A DNA stretch of 29,943 nt. Source: an uncultured Oscillospiraceae bacterium. GTDB taxonomy: Bacteria; Bacillota; Clostridia; Oscillospirales; Acutalibacteraceae. Under the pieces are notes generated by a model, which saw nothing but the letters and a program-made list of their open reading frames with translations, made no database searches and was not told the origin of the DNA. The position numbers and the translations under genes were made by a program. The stretch lies in contig URPQ01000018.1 in assembly GCA_900549755.1 (NCBI GenBank), forward strand, positions 1 through 29,943, written 5' to 3'. Each line of letters opens with the position of its first letter. Position 1 is the stretch's first letter. Below are positions 8,822 to 14,357 of this stretch, one piece after another.

Positions 8822-8850
8822 ATTATAATATTTTTTTGAAATTTTTTCAA
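8822..8850 (-). promoter_or_regulatory. Promoter of tepA-ftsK operon
   Basis: On the minus strand TTGAAA (8845-8850), exactly 17 bp, then TATAAT (8822-8827), about 60 bp before the tepA start. It sits in a strongly A/T-rich stretch between two minus-strand genes. Confidence 0.75.
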
Positions 8851-8868
8851 GTGTTCGGGGCAAAAAAG

Positions 8869-9990
8869 CTATAACCCGTTATTTATAAGCTTTTCCGCCA
8901 GTCGGCATATATCCGCCGCGGCAGCGGAATTTATATATTTCCGCTGATTTTCGGTTATTTTTTCAGCCTCTGCCCTGCTTAGCAGCCTGTCTGTAGCATT
9001 CGGCAGACCCATACCTATTCTTTTAACGGGAACGCTCATTCCGTATTGCGCAAAAAAGCGCATATTTCGCGTTTCGCACCCGGGAATGGACATTATGTGC
9101 ACCATAGGTACGCCGAGAACCGCCCCCTCGGTGGTGGAAAGCCCGCCCGGCTTTGTAACGAACACGTCAGCCATGCGCACATACGCCGCCATTTTATCGG
9201 TAAACCGAACGGCGGTTATTTTACCGGGGTAACGCCCGTGAAGCTGCTTGTAAAGCCACTTGTTACTGCCGCAAATTACAACAAGCCCGGTTTTTTTATC
9301 ATTCTTATAGCGGTCGTATAAAAGTTTTATTGCCAAAACCAGTTTCCCCGCGCCCATACTGCCGCCGGAAATTAAAATATGGCGCTTATCTTTATCAAGC
9401 CCCGTTATTTCCGCCGCTTTTTCGCGCGTTAAAGGCTCGGAAAACGCGCGGCTTACGGGAATACCAAGGGGGTACAGCTTATCGCGCGGTATTCCCCGCC
9501 TTAAAAATTCAGCCGTCAGCTTATTTGAGGGTATCACAAACGCGTCGCAGTCGGTCTCCTCGGTAAATGGTATGCAGGTGTAGTCCGTTGCAATAAAAAC
9601 GGTTTTCGGCACCGCCATACCGCGGTTTTTCATATTCGTTATTATTTCCGCAGGAAAAAGGTGGGGCATAAAAACCACATCGGGCTTTTCTTTTTCAAAA
9701 AGCCTTTGCAGCTTATTTATCATAGCCGCATTCGCAAAATACACGGGCGAGCGGAACGGCAGATTTCTGTAAGCGTTTCCCGCCGAATAAACCGCCCCGA
9801 ATACACGCGGGGCCGCCTGCACGGTTTTAATATACGTTTCGTCTATCCGCTTTGCGGTGTGCTTGCCCGCAAGGTCGTAGGGGTTAAGCATTAAAACCGA
9901 GTCGCCGCGGCGCTCTAATTCCTCTTTAATTGCTCTGCCCGCGGCGTTGTGTCCCCCGCCTGTCCCGCAGGAAAGTATAAGCGCTTTCAT
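8869..9990 (-). CDS. MGDG-synthase/UgtP-like glycosyltransferase (GT28 type)
   Basis: A 373-residue GT-B enzyme that probably transfers a sugar from a UDP-sugar to a lipid acceptor such as diacylglycerol, on the inner face of the membrane. The N-terminus LILSCGTGGGHNAAGRAI (residues 4-21) is the MGDG-synthase N-terminal motif. The C-terminal nucleotide-sugar site carries VFVTKPGGLSTTEGAVLGVPMV, and ISGGSMGAGK marks the inter-domain region. The open frame extends to 10056, but ATG at 9990 has an ideal GGAGGGG site 4 nt upstream and aligns with the family start. It is monocistronic. Processive glucosyltransferase UgtP and galactosyl MGDG synthase cannot be told apart here. Confidence 0.87.
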   Translation of the reverse strand: MKALILSCGTGGGHNAAGRAIKEELERRGDSVLMLNPYDLAGKHTAKRIDETYIKTVQAAPRVFGAVYSAGNAYRNLPFRSPVYFANAAMINKLQRLFEKEKPDVVFMPHLFPAEIITNMKNRGMAVPKTVFIATDYTCIPFTEETDCDAFVIPSNKLTAEFLRRGIPRDKLYPLGIPVSRAFSEPLTREKAAEITGLDKDKRHILISGGSMGAGKLVLAIKLLYDRYKNDKKTGLVVICGSNKWLYKQLHGRYPGKITAVRFTDKMAAYVRMADVFVTKPGGLSTTEGAVLGVPMVHIMSIPGCETRNMRFFAQYGMSVPVKRIGMGLPNATDRLLSRAEAEKITENQRKYINSAAAADICRLAEKLINNGL

Positions 9991-10008
9991 AAAACCCCTC
10001 CGATAGTT

Positions 10009-10020
10009 ACTGTTTTCAGT
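10009..10020. promoter_or_regulatory. Short palindrome upstream of the glycosyltransferase
   Basis: ACTG-TTTT-CAGT is a perfect 12-bp hyphenated palindrome about 20 bp upstream of the glycosyltransferase start codon, between the ribosome site and the repeat region. It could be an operator; no regulator is implied. Confidence 0.3.
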
Positions 10021-10048
10021 ATACCCGCGGCGGAGTGAAAAGTCAACC

Positions 10049-10097
10049 TTAGACATTAGATATTAGACAGTAGATGTTAGATGATAGATATTAGAAA
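10049..10097. repeat. Seven tandem heptamers, consensus TTAGAYA
   Basis: The 49 bp divide exactly into seven 7-mers: TTAGACA, TTAGATA, TTAGACA, GTAGATG, TTAGATG, ATAGATA, TTAGAAA. The array ends directly where the repeat starting ATACCCCTCAG begins (10098), so the two are probably part of one composite element. Confidence 0.85.
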
Positions 10098-10160
10098 ATA
10101 CCCCTCAGTCAACTTCGTTGACAGCTCCCCTCTGTTTGCTTACGCAAAAGAAGGGAGCCT
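10098..10160 (+). repeat. Intergenic repeat A, copy 1
   Basis: Begins ATACCCCTCAGTCA and ends AGAAGGGAGCCT, with internal CTCCCCTCTGTTT. A second copy lies at 16421-16501 with the same ends but a different, GC-rich middle. Inverted segments occur inside (TCAACTTCGTTGA and TTGCTTACGCAA). It is followed by a related segment, CCTCCCCTGTGCAAGGTGAG, at 10181-10200. Non-coding and hairpin-forming. Confidence 0.75.
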
Positions 10161-10206
10161 ATGGCTTGCGCAAACCGTTGCCTCCCCTGTGCAAGGTGAG
10201 GAAACT

Positions 10207-10238
10207 ATATACACATATAGATATATACACATATAGAT
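10207..10238. repeat. Perfect 2 x 16-bp tandem repeat
   Basis: The unit ATATACACATATAGAT occurs twice with no spacer. It lies just upstream of the promoter of the small plus-strand gene. Confidence 0.9.
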
Positions 10239-10241
10239 GAA

Positions 10242-10270
10242 TTGTCAAACAAATATTTATTTGATAAAAT
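10242..10270 (+). promoter_or_regulatory. Promoter of the interrupted small gene
   Basis: TTGTCA (10242-10247), a 17-bp spacer and TAAAAT (10265-10270), about 70 bp upstream of the ATG at 10340. Confidence 0.6.
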
Positions 10271-10339
10271 ACCCTTGGGAATTGTTGAATACACTGATTA
10301 TTTCCCGTAAAATAACGAATATAAAAAGGAGCAAAAATT

Positions 10340-10866
10340 ATGGAAAAAAGCAGGAAAGAGTTAATTGATAAGCTATTAAAGGAATTAGGTAAGCTGCCGC
10401 CCAACGAGCAAAAAGCAATAGTATTTATAATCAATAATTTTAGTATTATTAAAAAAATGTGTGAAAATTCGGGTAGACAATACAATCAGGGTACAATGCT
10501 TTTTTGAAGAAACGGCGCCGTTATCGGCATTGTTGCCCTCCGCTCACAATACGACAGTATTCTTCGGTCGGGCGCCGCGCCCCTAAACAGCGCCGTTTTC
10601 TTACAAAATCTTTGACCCATAGCTAGAAAATTTTTTCGCTTATGAAGTCGAGGAGTGCAGGAATACTGTCGTATTTCAAATGACGAGACAATATAAACGG
10701 ACAAATTTTCCGCTATGGGAAGCATTGTAACCTGATTGTATTGTCTATGACTCCCGAAGAAATGAGAAAAAGAATTAAACAGGCAAATGAGACCGACGAT
10801 TACGTTTTGTCAGCGCTTTTATACGCCGTGCAGATTTTTGACGAAAATTACACCGAAAATGATTAG
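10340..10866 (+). pseudogene. Small 84-codon gene split by a MITE
   Basis: The 5' part (10340-10474, 45 codons) starts with ATG behind AAGGAGC and reads MEKSRKELIDKLLKELGK through MCENSG. It then enters the mobile element and would stop at 10505-10507 as a 55-residue product. The 3' part (10747-10866, 39 codons) reads MTPEEMRKRIKQANETDD through NYTEND and stop. Removing 10475-10746, which is the element plus one copy of its TA target, joins the parts in frame with no stop. The restored 84-residue protein is acidic at its end and mainly helical, without a membrane segment or a domain I recognise. The 3' half resembles C-termini of small Clostridia proteins of unknown role. The 3' part could still be made on its own from its ATG, but I see no ribosome site there. 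Confidence 0.75.
10476..10745. mobile_element. 270-bp MITE, Tc1/mariner-IS630 type, TA target duplication
   Basis: Terminal inverted repeats of 26 bp (10476-10501 and 10720-10745) begin GACAATACAATCAGG and differ at one position. Both ends are flanked by TA (10474-10475 and 10746-10747), the target duplication used by IS630/Tc1/mariner transposases. Internal nested inverted repeats add structure: AATACGACAGTATTC at 10548-10562 is the exact complement of 10661-10675, and AAGAAACGGCG (10508-10518) complements about 10591-10602. It encodes no transposase, so it needs one in trans. Open frames inside it are not convincing genes. Confidence 0.85.
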
Positions 10867-10874
10867 GCATAAAA

Positions 10875-11154
10875 AAATCAGCCCTTACGGACTGATTTCA
10901 GTCTGTCGATAAACCTAAAATTTTATTTTTGCGGCGTTCACGCCGCATCTTTCGTTTTTCCGCTGACATGCGCGGCGGAAAAACACATTATAAGCGAAAA
11001 ACCGCTGAATAAGCGGTTTTTCAAGGGAACTGGGGTGGTATTGGCGGGGATAGAGTGCAGTCCGAAAATCTTTGATTTTCGAGCGAGCGGTATTCCCGTC
11101 CAAGAGCGTGTCGACTTTTTCGACACGCTCAAATCAGCCCTTACGGACTGATTT
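10875..11154. repeat. Hairpin-dense block bounded by 24-bp direct repeats
   Basis: The 24-bp ends (10875-10898 and 11131-11154) are identical and each contains the terminator-like hairpin TCAGCCC-TTAC-GGACTGA. Between them lie five more hairpins: GCGGCG-TTCA-CGCCGC (10931-10946), TTTTTCCGC/GCGGAAAAA (10955-10983), GAAAAACCGCT/AGCGGTTTTTC (10996-11022), CGAAAATC/GATTTTCG (11063-11081) and GAGCGTGTCG/CGACACGCTC (11104-11130). There is no plausible coding frame; the ORFs across it are short and unsupported. The block looks like a repeated intergenic element, or a duplicated terminator flanking an insertion. It lies between the split small gene and the end of rplL. The right-hand copy is followed on the plus strand by six T; the left-hand copy on the minus strand by seven T, where it could terminate rplJL. 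Confidence 0.65.
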
Positions 11155-11178
11155 TTTATGTTTTATAAGGTTTGCCGA

Positions 11179-11556
11179 TTAAGCAAGCTCAACAGTAGCA
11201 CCAACCTCGGTGAGCTTAGCCTTCATAGCTTCAGCCTCATCCTTAGCTACAGCCTCTTTGAGGGTCTTCGGAGCGCCGTCAACAATAGCCTTAGCCTCAG
11301 CAAGACCGAGACCGGTTATCTCGCGAACAGCCTTAATAACCTTAATCTTTTCAGCGCCGACTTCCTTAAGAACAACGTCAAACTCGGTCTTTTCTTCAGC
11401 TGCTGCTGCGCCGCCTGCTGCCGGAGCTGCTACTGCTACTGCCGCTGCTGCGGATACGCCGAATTCCTCTTCTACTGCTTTAACGAGCTCAGAAAGCTCA
11501 AGAACGGTAAGAGCTTTGATTTCTTCAATCATAGCTGCAATTTTCTCAGATGCCAT
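11179..11556 (-). CDS. rplL: 50S ribosomal protein L7/L12
   Basis: The 125-residue stalk protein that recruits translation factors to the ribosome. It has the N-terminal dimerisation helix (IAAMIEEIKALTVLELSELVKAVEEEFGV), an Ala-rich hinge (about 35-55) and the globular C-terminal domain EKTEFDVVLKEVGAEKIKVIKAVREITGLGLAEAKAIVDGAPK. The start ATG follows CGGAGGAAAATAAA. It lies 37 nt after rplJ and shares its transcript. Confidence 0.98.
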   Translation of the reverse strand: MASEKIAAMIEEIKALTVLELSELVKAVEEEFGVSAAAAVAVAAPAAGGAAAAEEKTEFDVVLKEVGAEKIKVIKAVREITGLGLAEAKAIVDGAPKTLKEAVAKDEAEAMKAKLTEVGATVELA

Positions 11557-11593
11557 TTTATTTTCCTCCGATTTATAATTAGTTTTTTAAAAA

Positions 11594-12103
11594 TTATTCC
11601 GCGTCTGCGGTTTCGTCTTTATCGACGATTGCCTGCAAAGCACGTGCAAAGGCTGCGATAGGAGCCTGGAACGCGCTGCAAACGGTTGCAAGAAGAACTT
11701 CCTTTGTGGGGAGCTTTGCAAGAGATTCAATAGTAGCAATATCTACTACCTGACCGTCAAGGAAGCCCGATTTAACCTTAAAGTTTTCGTGGCCCTCGGC
11801 GAATTTGCAGAGTATGCGTGCTGCTGCGGTGTAATCCTCCTTAGAAAGGGCAATAGCGGTTGTTCCCTCAAGAACAGACTTCATACCCTCAACGGAAGTA
11901 CCCTCAATAGCGCGGCTTAAAATAGTGTTTTTAACAACGAAGTATTCAACCCCGTTTTCACGGAGCTCTTTACGGAGCGCTGTATCGTCGGCAACGGTAA
12001 TACCCTTATAATCAACGATAACGCCGGTAACTGCGCCGCTTATTTTTTCGGCAAGCTCTGCCACCTGCTGCTGCTTTTGTGCAAGAACTGAAGCGTTTGG
12101 CAT
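11594..12103 (-). CDS. rplJ: 50S ribosomal protein L10
   Basis: The 169-residue base of the L7/L12 stalk; it binds 23S rRNA and anchors L12 dimers by its C-terminal helix. The family start (VLAQKQQQVAELAEKISGAVTGVIVDYKGITVADDTALRKELRENGVEYFVVKNT) and the KLPTKEVLLATVCSAFQAPIAAFARALQAI segment are clear. GGAGGTG precedes the ATG. It is the first gene of a two-gene rplJ-rplL transcript. The usual neighbours rplK-rplA and rpoB-rpoC are absent: pckA lies upstream and a repeat block downstream. Confidence 0.97.
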   Translation of the reverse strand: MPNASVLAQKQQQVAELAEKISGAVTGVIVDYKGITVADDTALRKELRENGVEYFVVKNTILSRAIEGTSVEGMKSVLEGTTAIALSKEDYTAAARILCKFAEGHENFKVKSGFLDGQVVDIATIESLAKLPTKEVLLATVCSAFQAPIAAFARALQAIVDKDETADAE

Positions 12104-12124
12104 TTAATTTTCACCTCCGAAAGT

Positions 12125-12245
12125 ATAAATAATGCCCGTCCAAAGACGATAGGACGGGCATAAATAAGCATAATTATTTAAGCGCACACCTCGGCAGGCG
12201 AAAACTTACGACCTATGCGGTCACCTGCTGTCTTTGGATTGCAAC
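12125..12245 (-). promoter_or_regulatory. Ribosomal protein L10 leader (autoregulatory RNA)
   Basis: The rplJL 5' leader that the L10-L12 complex binds to repress its own operon. The minus strand has the expected CCAAAGACAGCAGGTG ... CGCCTGCCGAGGTG arrangement of the L10 leader. TCCAAAGAC occurs on the leader's 5' side (complement of 12230-12238), and its exact 9-base complement lies in the downstream terminator hairpin (12139-12147). The two pairings are mutually exclusive, as expected for attenuation. Confidence 0.85.
12132..12161 (-). terminator. Attenuator hairpin in the rplJ leader
   Basis: ATGCCCGTCC (12132-12141) pairs perfectly with GGACGGGCAT (12152-12161), a 10-bp GC-rich stem. It is followed on the minus strand by TATTTATA, a poor T-run. 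One stem arm overlaps the segment that can pair with the start of the L10 leader. Confidence 0.7.
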
Positions 12246-12251
12246 GTTATG

Positions 12252-12280
12252 ATTATAATACATACCTGAGCATTTGTCAA
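12252..12280 (-). promoter_or_regulatory. Consensus promoter of rplJ-rplL
   Basis: Perfect TTGACA (12275-12280), 17 bp, perfect TATAAT (12252-12257) on the minus strand. This is the strongest housekeeping promoter in the window, fitting a ribosomal-protein operon. Confidence 0.92.
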
Positions 12281-12315
12281 GCATTTTTTTAAGCTTTGCG
12301 TTATTTTGCGCAAAA

Positions 12316-12345
12316 CGCCCCTCATTGCGGCTGCTTTGAGGGGCG
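12316..12345 (-). terminator. Terminator of pckA
   Basis: CGCCCCTCA (12316-12324) pairs with TGAGGGGCG (12337-12345); on the minus strand a TTTT follows. It lies just downstream of the pckA stop and upstream of the rplJ promoter. Confidence 0.8.
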
Positions 12346-12361
12346 AATGTCAAGCTATATA

Positions 12362-14146
12362 TTACATTTTAGCAAGGTTAGCTTTAAGGTTTTCAAGCTG
12401 TTCTTTCAGCTCGTGCGGCAGCTTATCGCCGAACTTCTTGTAGTGCTCTTCGATTTCGGCAGCTTCTTTCTCCCAAATATCCTTGTCAACCTTTAATATG
12501 CTCTTTAAGGTATCCATATCCATGTCAAGGTCGGTAAGGTCAATGTCTTCCGGCTTCGGAACATAGCCGATAGCGGTTTCGGTAGCGTCAGCCTTGCCCT
12601 CGCAGCGGTCGATTATCCAGTTGAGAACGCGCATATTGTCGCCGAAGCCCGGCCATACAAAGTTGCCCTCATCATCGGTGCGGAACCAGTTGACGTTGAA
12701 GATCTTAGGTGCCTTATCGCCGAGCTTAGCGCCCATATCAAGCCAGTGCTGGAAGTAGTCGCCCATATTGTAGCCGCAGAACGGCAGCATAGCCATCGGG
12801 TCGCGGCGAACAACGCCTACGGCACCCGCAGCGGCAGCTGTGGTTTCTGACGCCATGGTGGAGCCTACGAACACGCCGTTGACCCAATCCTTTGATTGAT
12901 ATACCAGCGGAGCGCACTTAGCGCGGCGGCCGCCGAATATAATAGCGGAAATCGGAACGCCTGCGCCCTTATCGAATTCATCGGAAATGCAGGGGCAGTT
13001 CTTGGCAGGAGCGGTAAATCTTGAGTTCGGGTGAGCAGCATAGGTGCTCTTGTCGTGTTTATCGAACTTAGAAGCGTCCCACTTGTTGCCCTTCCAGTCA
13101 ATGCAGTTCTGCGGAAGATCCTTATTAAGACCCTCCCACCAAACTGTGTTATCATCAAGGTTCAAAGCAACGTTTGTGAAAATGGTGTTCTTCTTTGTGC
13201 TTTCAAGCGCATTGAAGTTTGAGTGAGCGTTGGTGCCGGGCGCTACGCCGAAGAAGCCGTTTTCGGGGTTGATAGCGTAAAGACGTCCGTCCTCGCCTAT
13301 CTTCATCCAGGAAATATCGTCACCGACAGTCCAGATCTTGTAGCCCTTATCGCGCAGATATTTCGGCGGGATAAGCATTGCAAGGTTGGTTTTACCGCAA
13401 GCCGACGGGAAAGCGGCGGCAACATATTTAATTTCGCCCTTAGGATTCTGGAGACCTAAGATAAGCATATGCTCAGCCATCCAGCCCTCTTTCCAGCCCT
13501 GGTAAGAGGCTATGCGGAGCGCAAAGCACTTTTTGCCGAGAAGAACGTTCCCGCCGTAAGCAGAGTTAACCGAGATAATGGTGTTATCCTCGGGGAACTG
13601 GCAGATATAGCGCTTTTCGGGGTCGATATCGCAGGATGCGTGGAGACCGCGAACCCAGTCGTTTGAGTCGCCCAAAACATCGAGCACCTTCTGACCTACG
13701 CGGGTCATAATAGCCATATTGAGAACAACATACTTAGAATCGGTAACCTCAATGCCCACCTTAGCAAGCGGAGAGCCTATCGGTCCCATTGAGAACGGGA
13801 TTATATACATTGTTCTGCCCTTATAAGAGCCGCGGGCAATATTATAAAGACGGTCGTACATTTCCTGCGGGTCGCACCAGTTGTTGGTGGGACCTGCGTT
13901 TTCCTTTGTCTTGGAGCAGATAAAGGTTCTGTCCTCAACGCGGGCAACGTCGTTCGGGCGGGTCCTGTGCAGGTAGCATCCCGGAAGCTTTTCCTCATTG
14001 AGCTTTATCATTTCGCCGCTTTCAACAGCTTCCTTACGGATGCCCTCGAGCTGCTCCTCGCTGCCGTCTATCCAGACGACCTTGTCGGGGCTGACAAGCT
14101 CTTTGACTTCGTCAAGCCATTTCAAAACCGTTTTGTTGTTGGTCAT
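12362..14146 (-). CDS. pckA: Phosphoenolpyruvate carboxykinase (GTP)
   Basis: Interconverts oxaloacetate and PEP with GTP/GDP. In fermentative gut bacteria it often runs in the PEP-carboxylating direction on the way to succinate or propionate, which is an inference here. The 594-residue length and sequence fit the GTP class rather than the ATP class. The kinase-1a P-loop is FPSACGKTNLAML (about 248-260), the reactive-Cys loop. VGDDISWMKIGEDGRLYAINPENGFFGVAPGTN supplies the metal-binding kinase-2 region, and RRDPMAMLPFCGYNMGDYFQHW is a family block. It is monocistronic, with its own promoter and terminator. Confidence 0.97.
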   Translation of the reverse strand: MTNNKTVLKWLDEVKELVSPDKVVWIDGSEEQLEGIRKEAVESGEMIKLNEEKLPGCYLHRTRPNDVARVEDRTFICSKTKENAGPTNNWCDPQEMYDRLYNIARGSYKGRTMYIIPFSMGPIGSPLAKVGIEVTDSKYVVLNMAIMTRVGQKVLDVLGDSNDWVRGLHASCDIDPEKRYICQFPEDNTIISVNSAYGGNVLLGKKCFALRIASYQGWKEGWMAEHMLILGLQNPKGEIKYVAAAFPSACGKTNLAMLIPPKYLRDKGYKIWTVGDDISWMKIGEDGRLYAINPENGFFGVAPGTNAHSNFNALESTKKNTIFTNVALNLDDNTVWWEGLNKDLPQNCIDWKGNKWDASKFDKHDKSTYAAHPNSRFTAPAKNCPCISDEFDKGAGVPISAIIFGGRRAKCAPLVYQSKDWVNGVFVGSTMASETTAAAAGAVGVVRRDPMAMLPFCGYNMGDYFQHWLDMGAKLGDKAPKIFNVNWFRTDDEGNFVWPGFGDNMRVLNWIIDRCEGKADATETAIGYVPKPEDIDLTDLDMDMDTLKSILKVDKDIWEKEAAEIEEHYKKFGDKLPHELKEQLENLKANLAKM

Positions 14147-14189
14147 AATTATATCCCCTTTTCGTGAAGTAAAACTTTCGTCAGCCTAT

Positions 14190-14218
14190 ATTATAAGCGA
14201 TTATTTTTCCAAATTCAA
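14190..14218 (-). promoter_or_regulatory. Promoter of pckA
   Basis: TTGAAT (14213-14218), 17 bp, TATAAT (14190-14195) on the minus strand, about 45 bp before the pckA start. It is divergent from the nadE promoter, about 80 bp away. Confidence 0.75.
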
Positions 14219-14298
14219 TAAGATTGTAAAAAAATTAACAATATTTTAATTTTTCACCTGATTTTTGCATTTAAACCCCGCCGTATATGTAAATAATA

Positions 14299-14327
14299 TT
14301 GACATAAAGTAAAAAAAGCTTTAAAAT
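14299..14327 (+). promoter_or_regulatory. Promoter of nadE
   Basis: TTGACA (14299-14304), 17 bp, TAAAAT (14322-14327), about 30 bp upstream of the nadE start codon. Confidence 0.85.
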
Positions 14328-14357
14328 AATTACAAACGATTTTAAGGAATGAAGCAT

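Noticed and set aside
10049..10238. CRISPR array
   Set aside because: The heptad and 16-bp repeats are contiguous with no spacers, and no cas genes are present.
10159..10725. Minus-strand ORFs of 79 and 108 residues
   Set aside because: They run through the MITE and across repeat A and the small gene, have no good start site, and have low-complexity or unlikely composition.
10915..11132. Minus-strand ORFs of 62 and 64 residues in the hairpin block
   Set aside because: They are translations of stem-loops in a repeat element. Similar peptides turn up as over-annotated proteins, and no ribosome site supports them.
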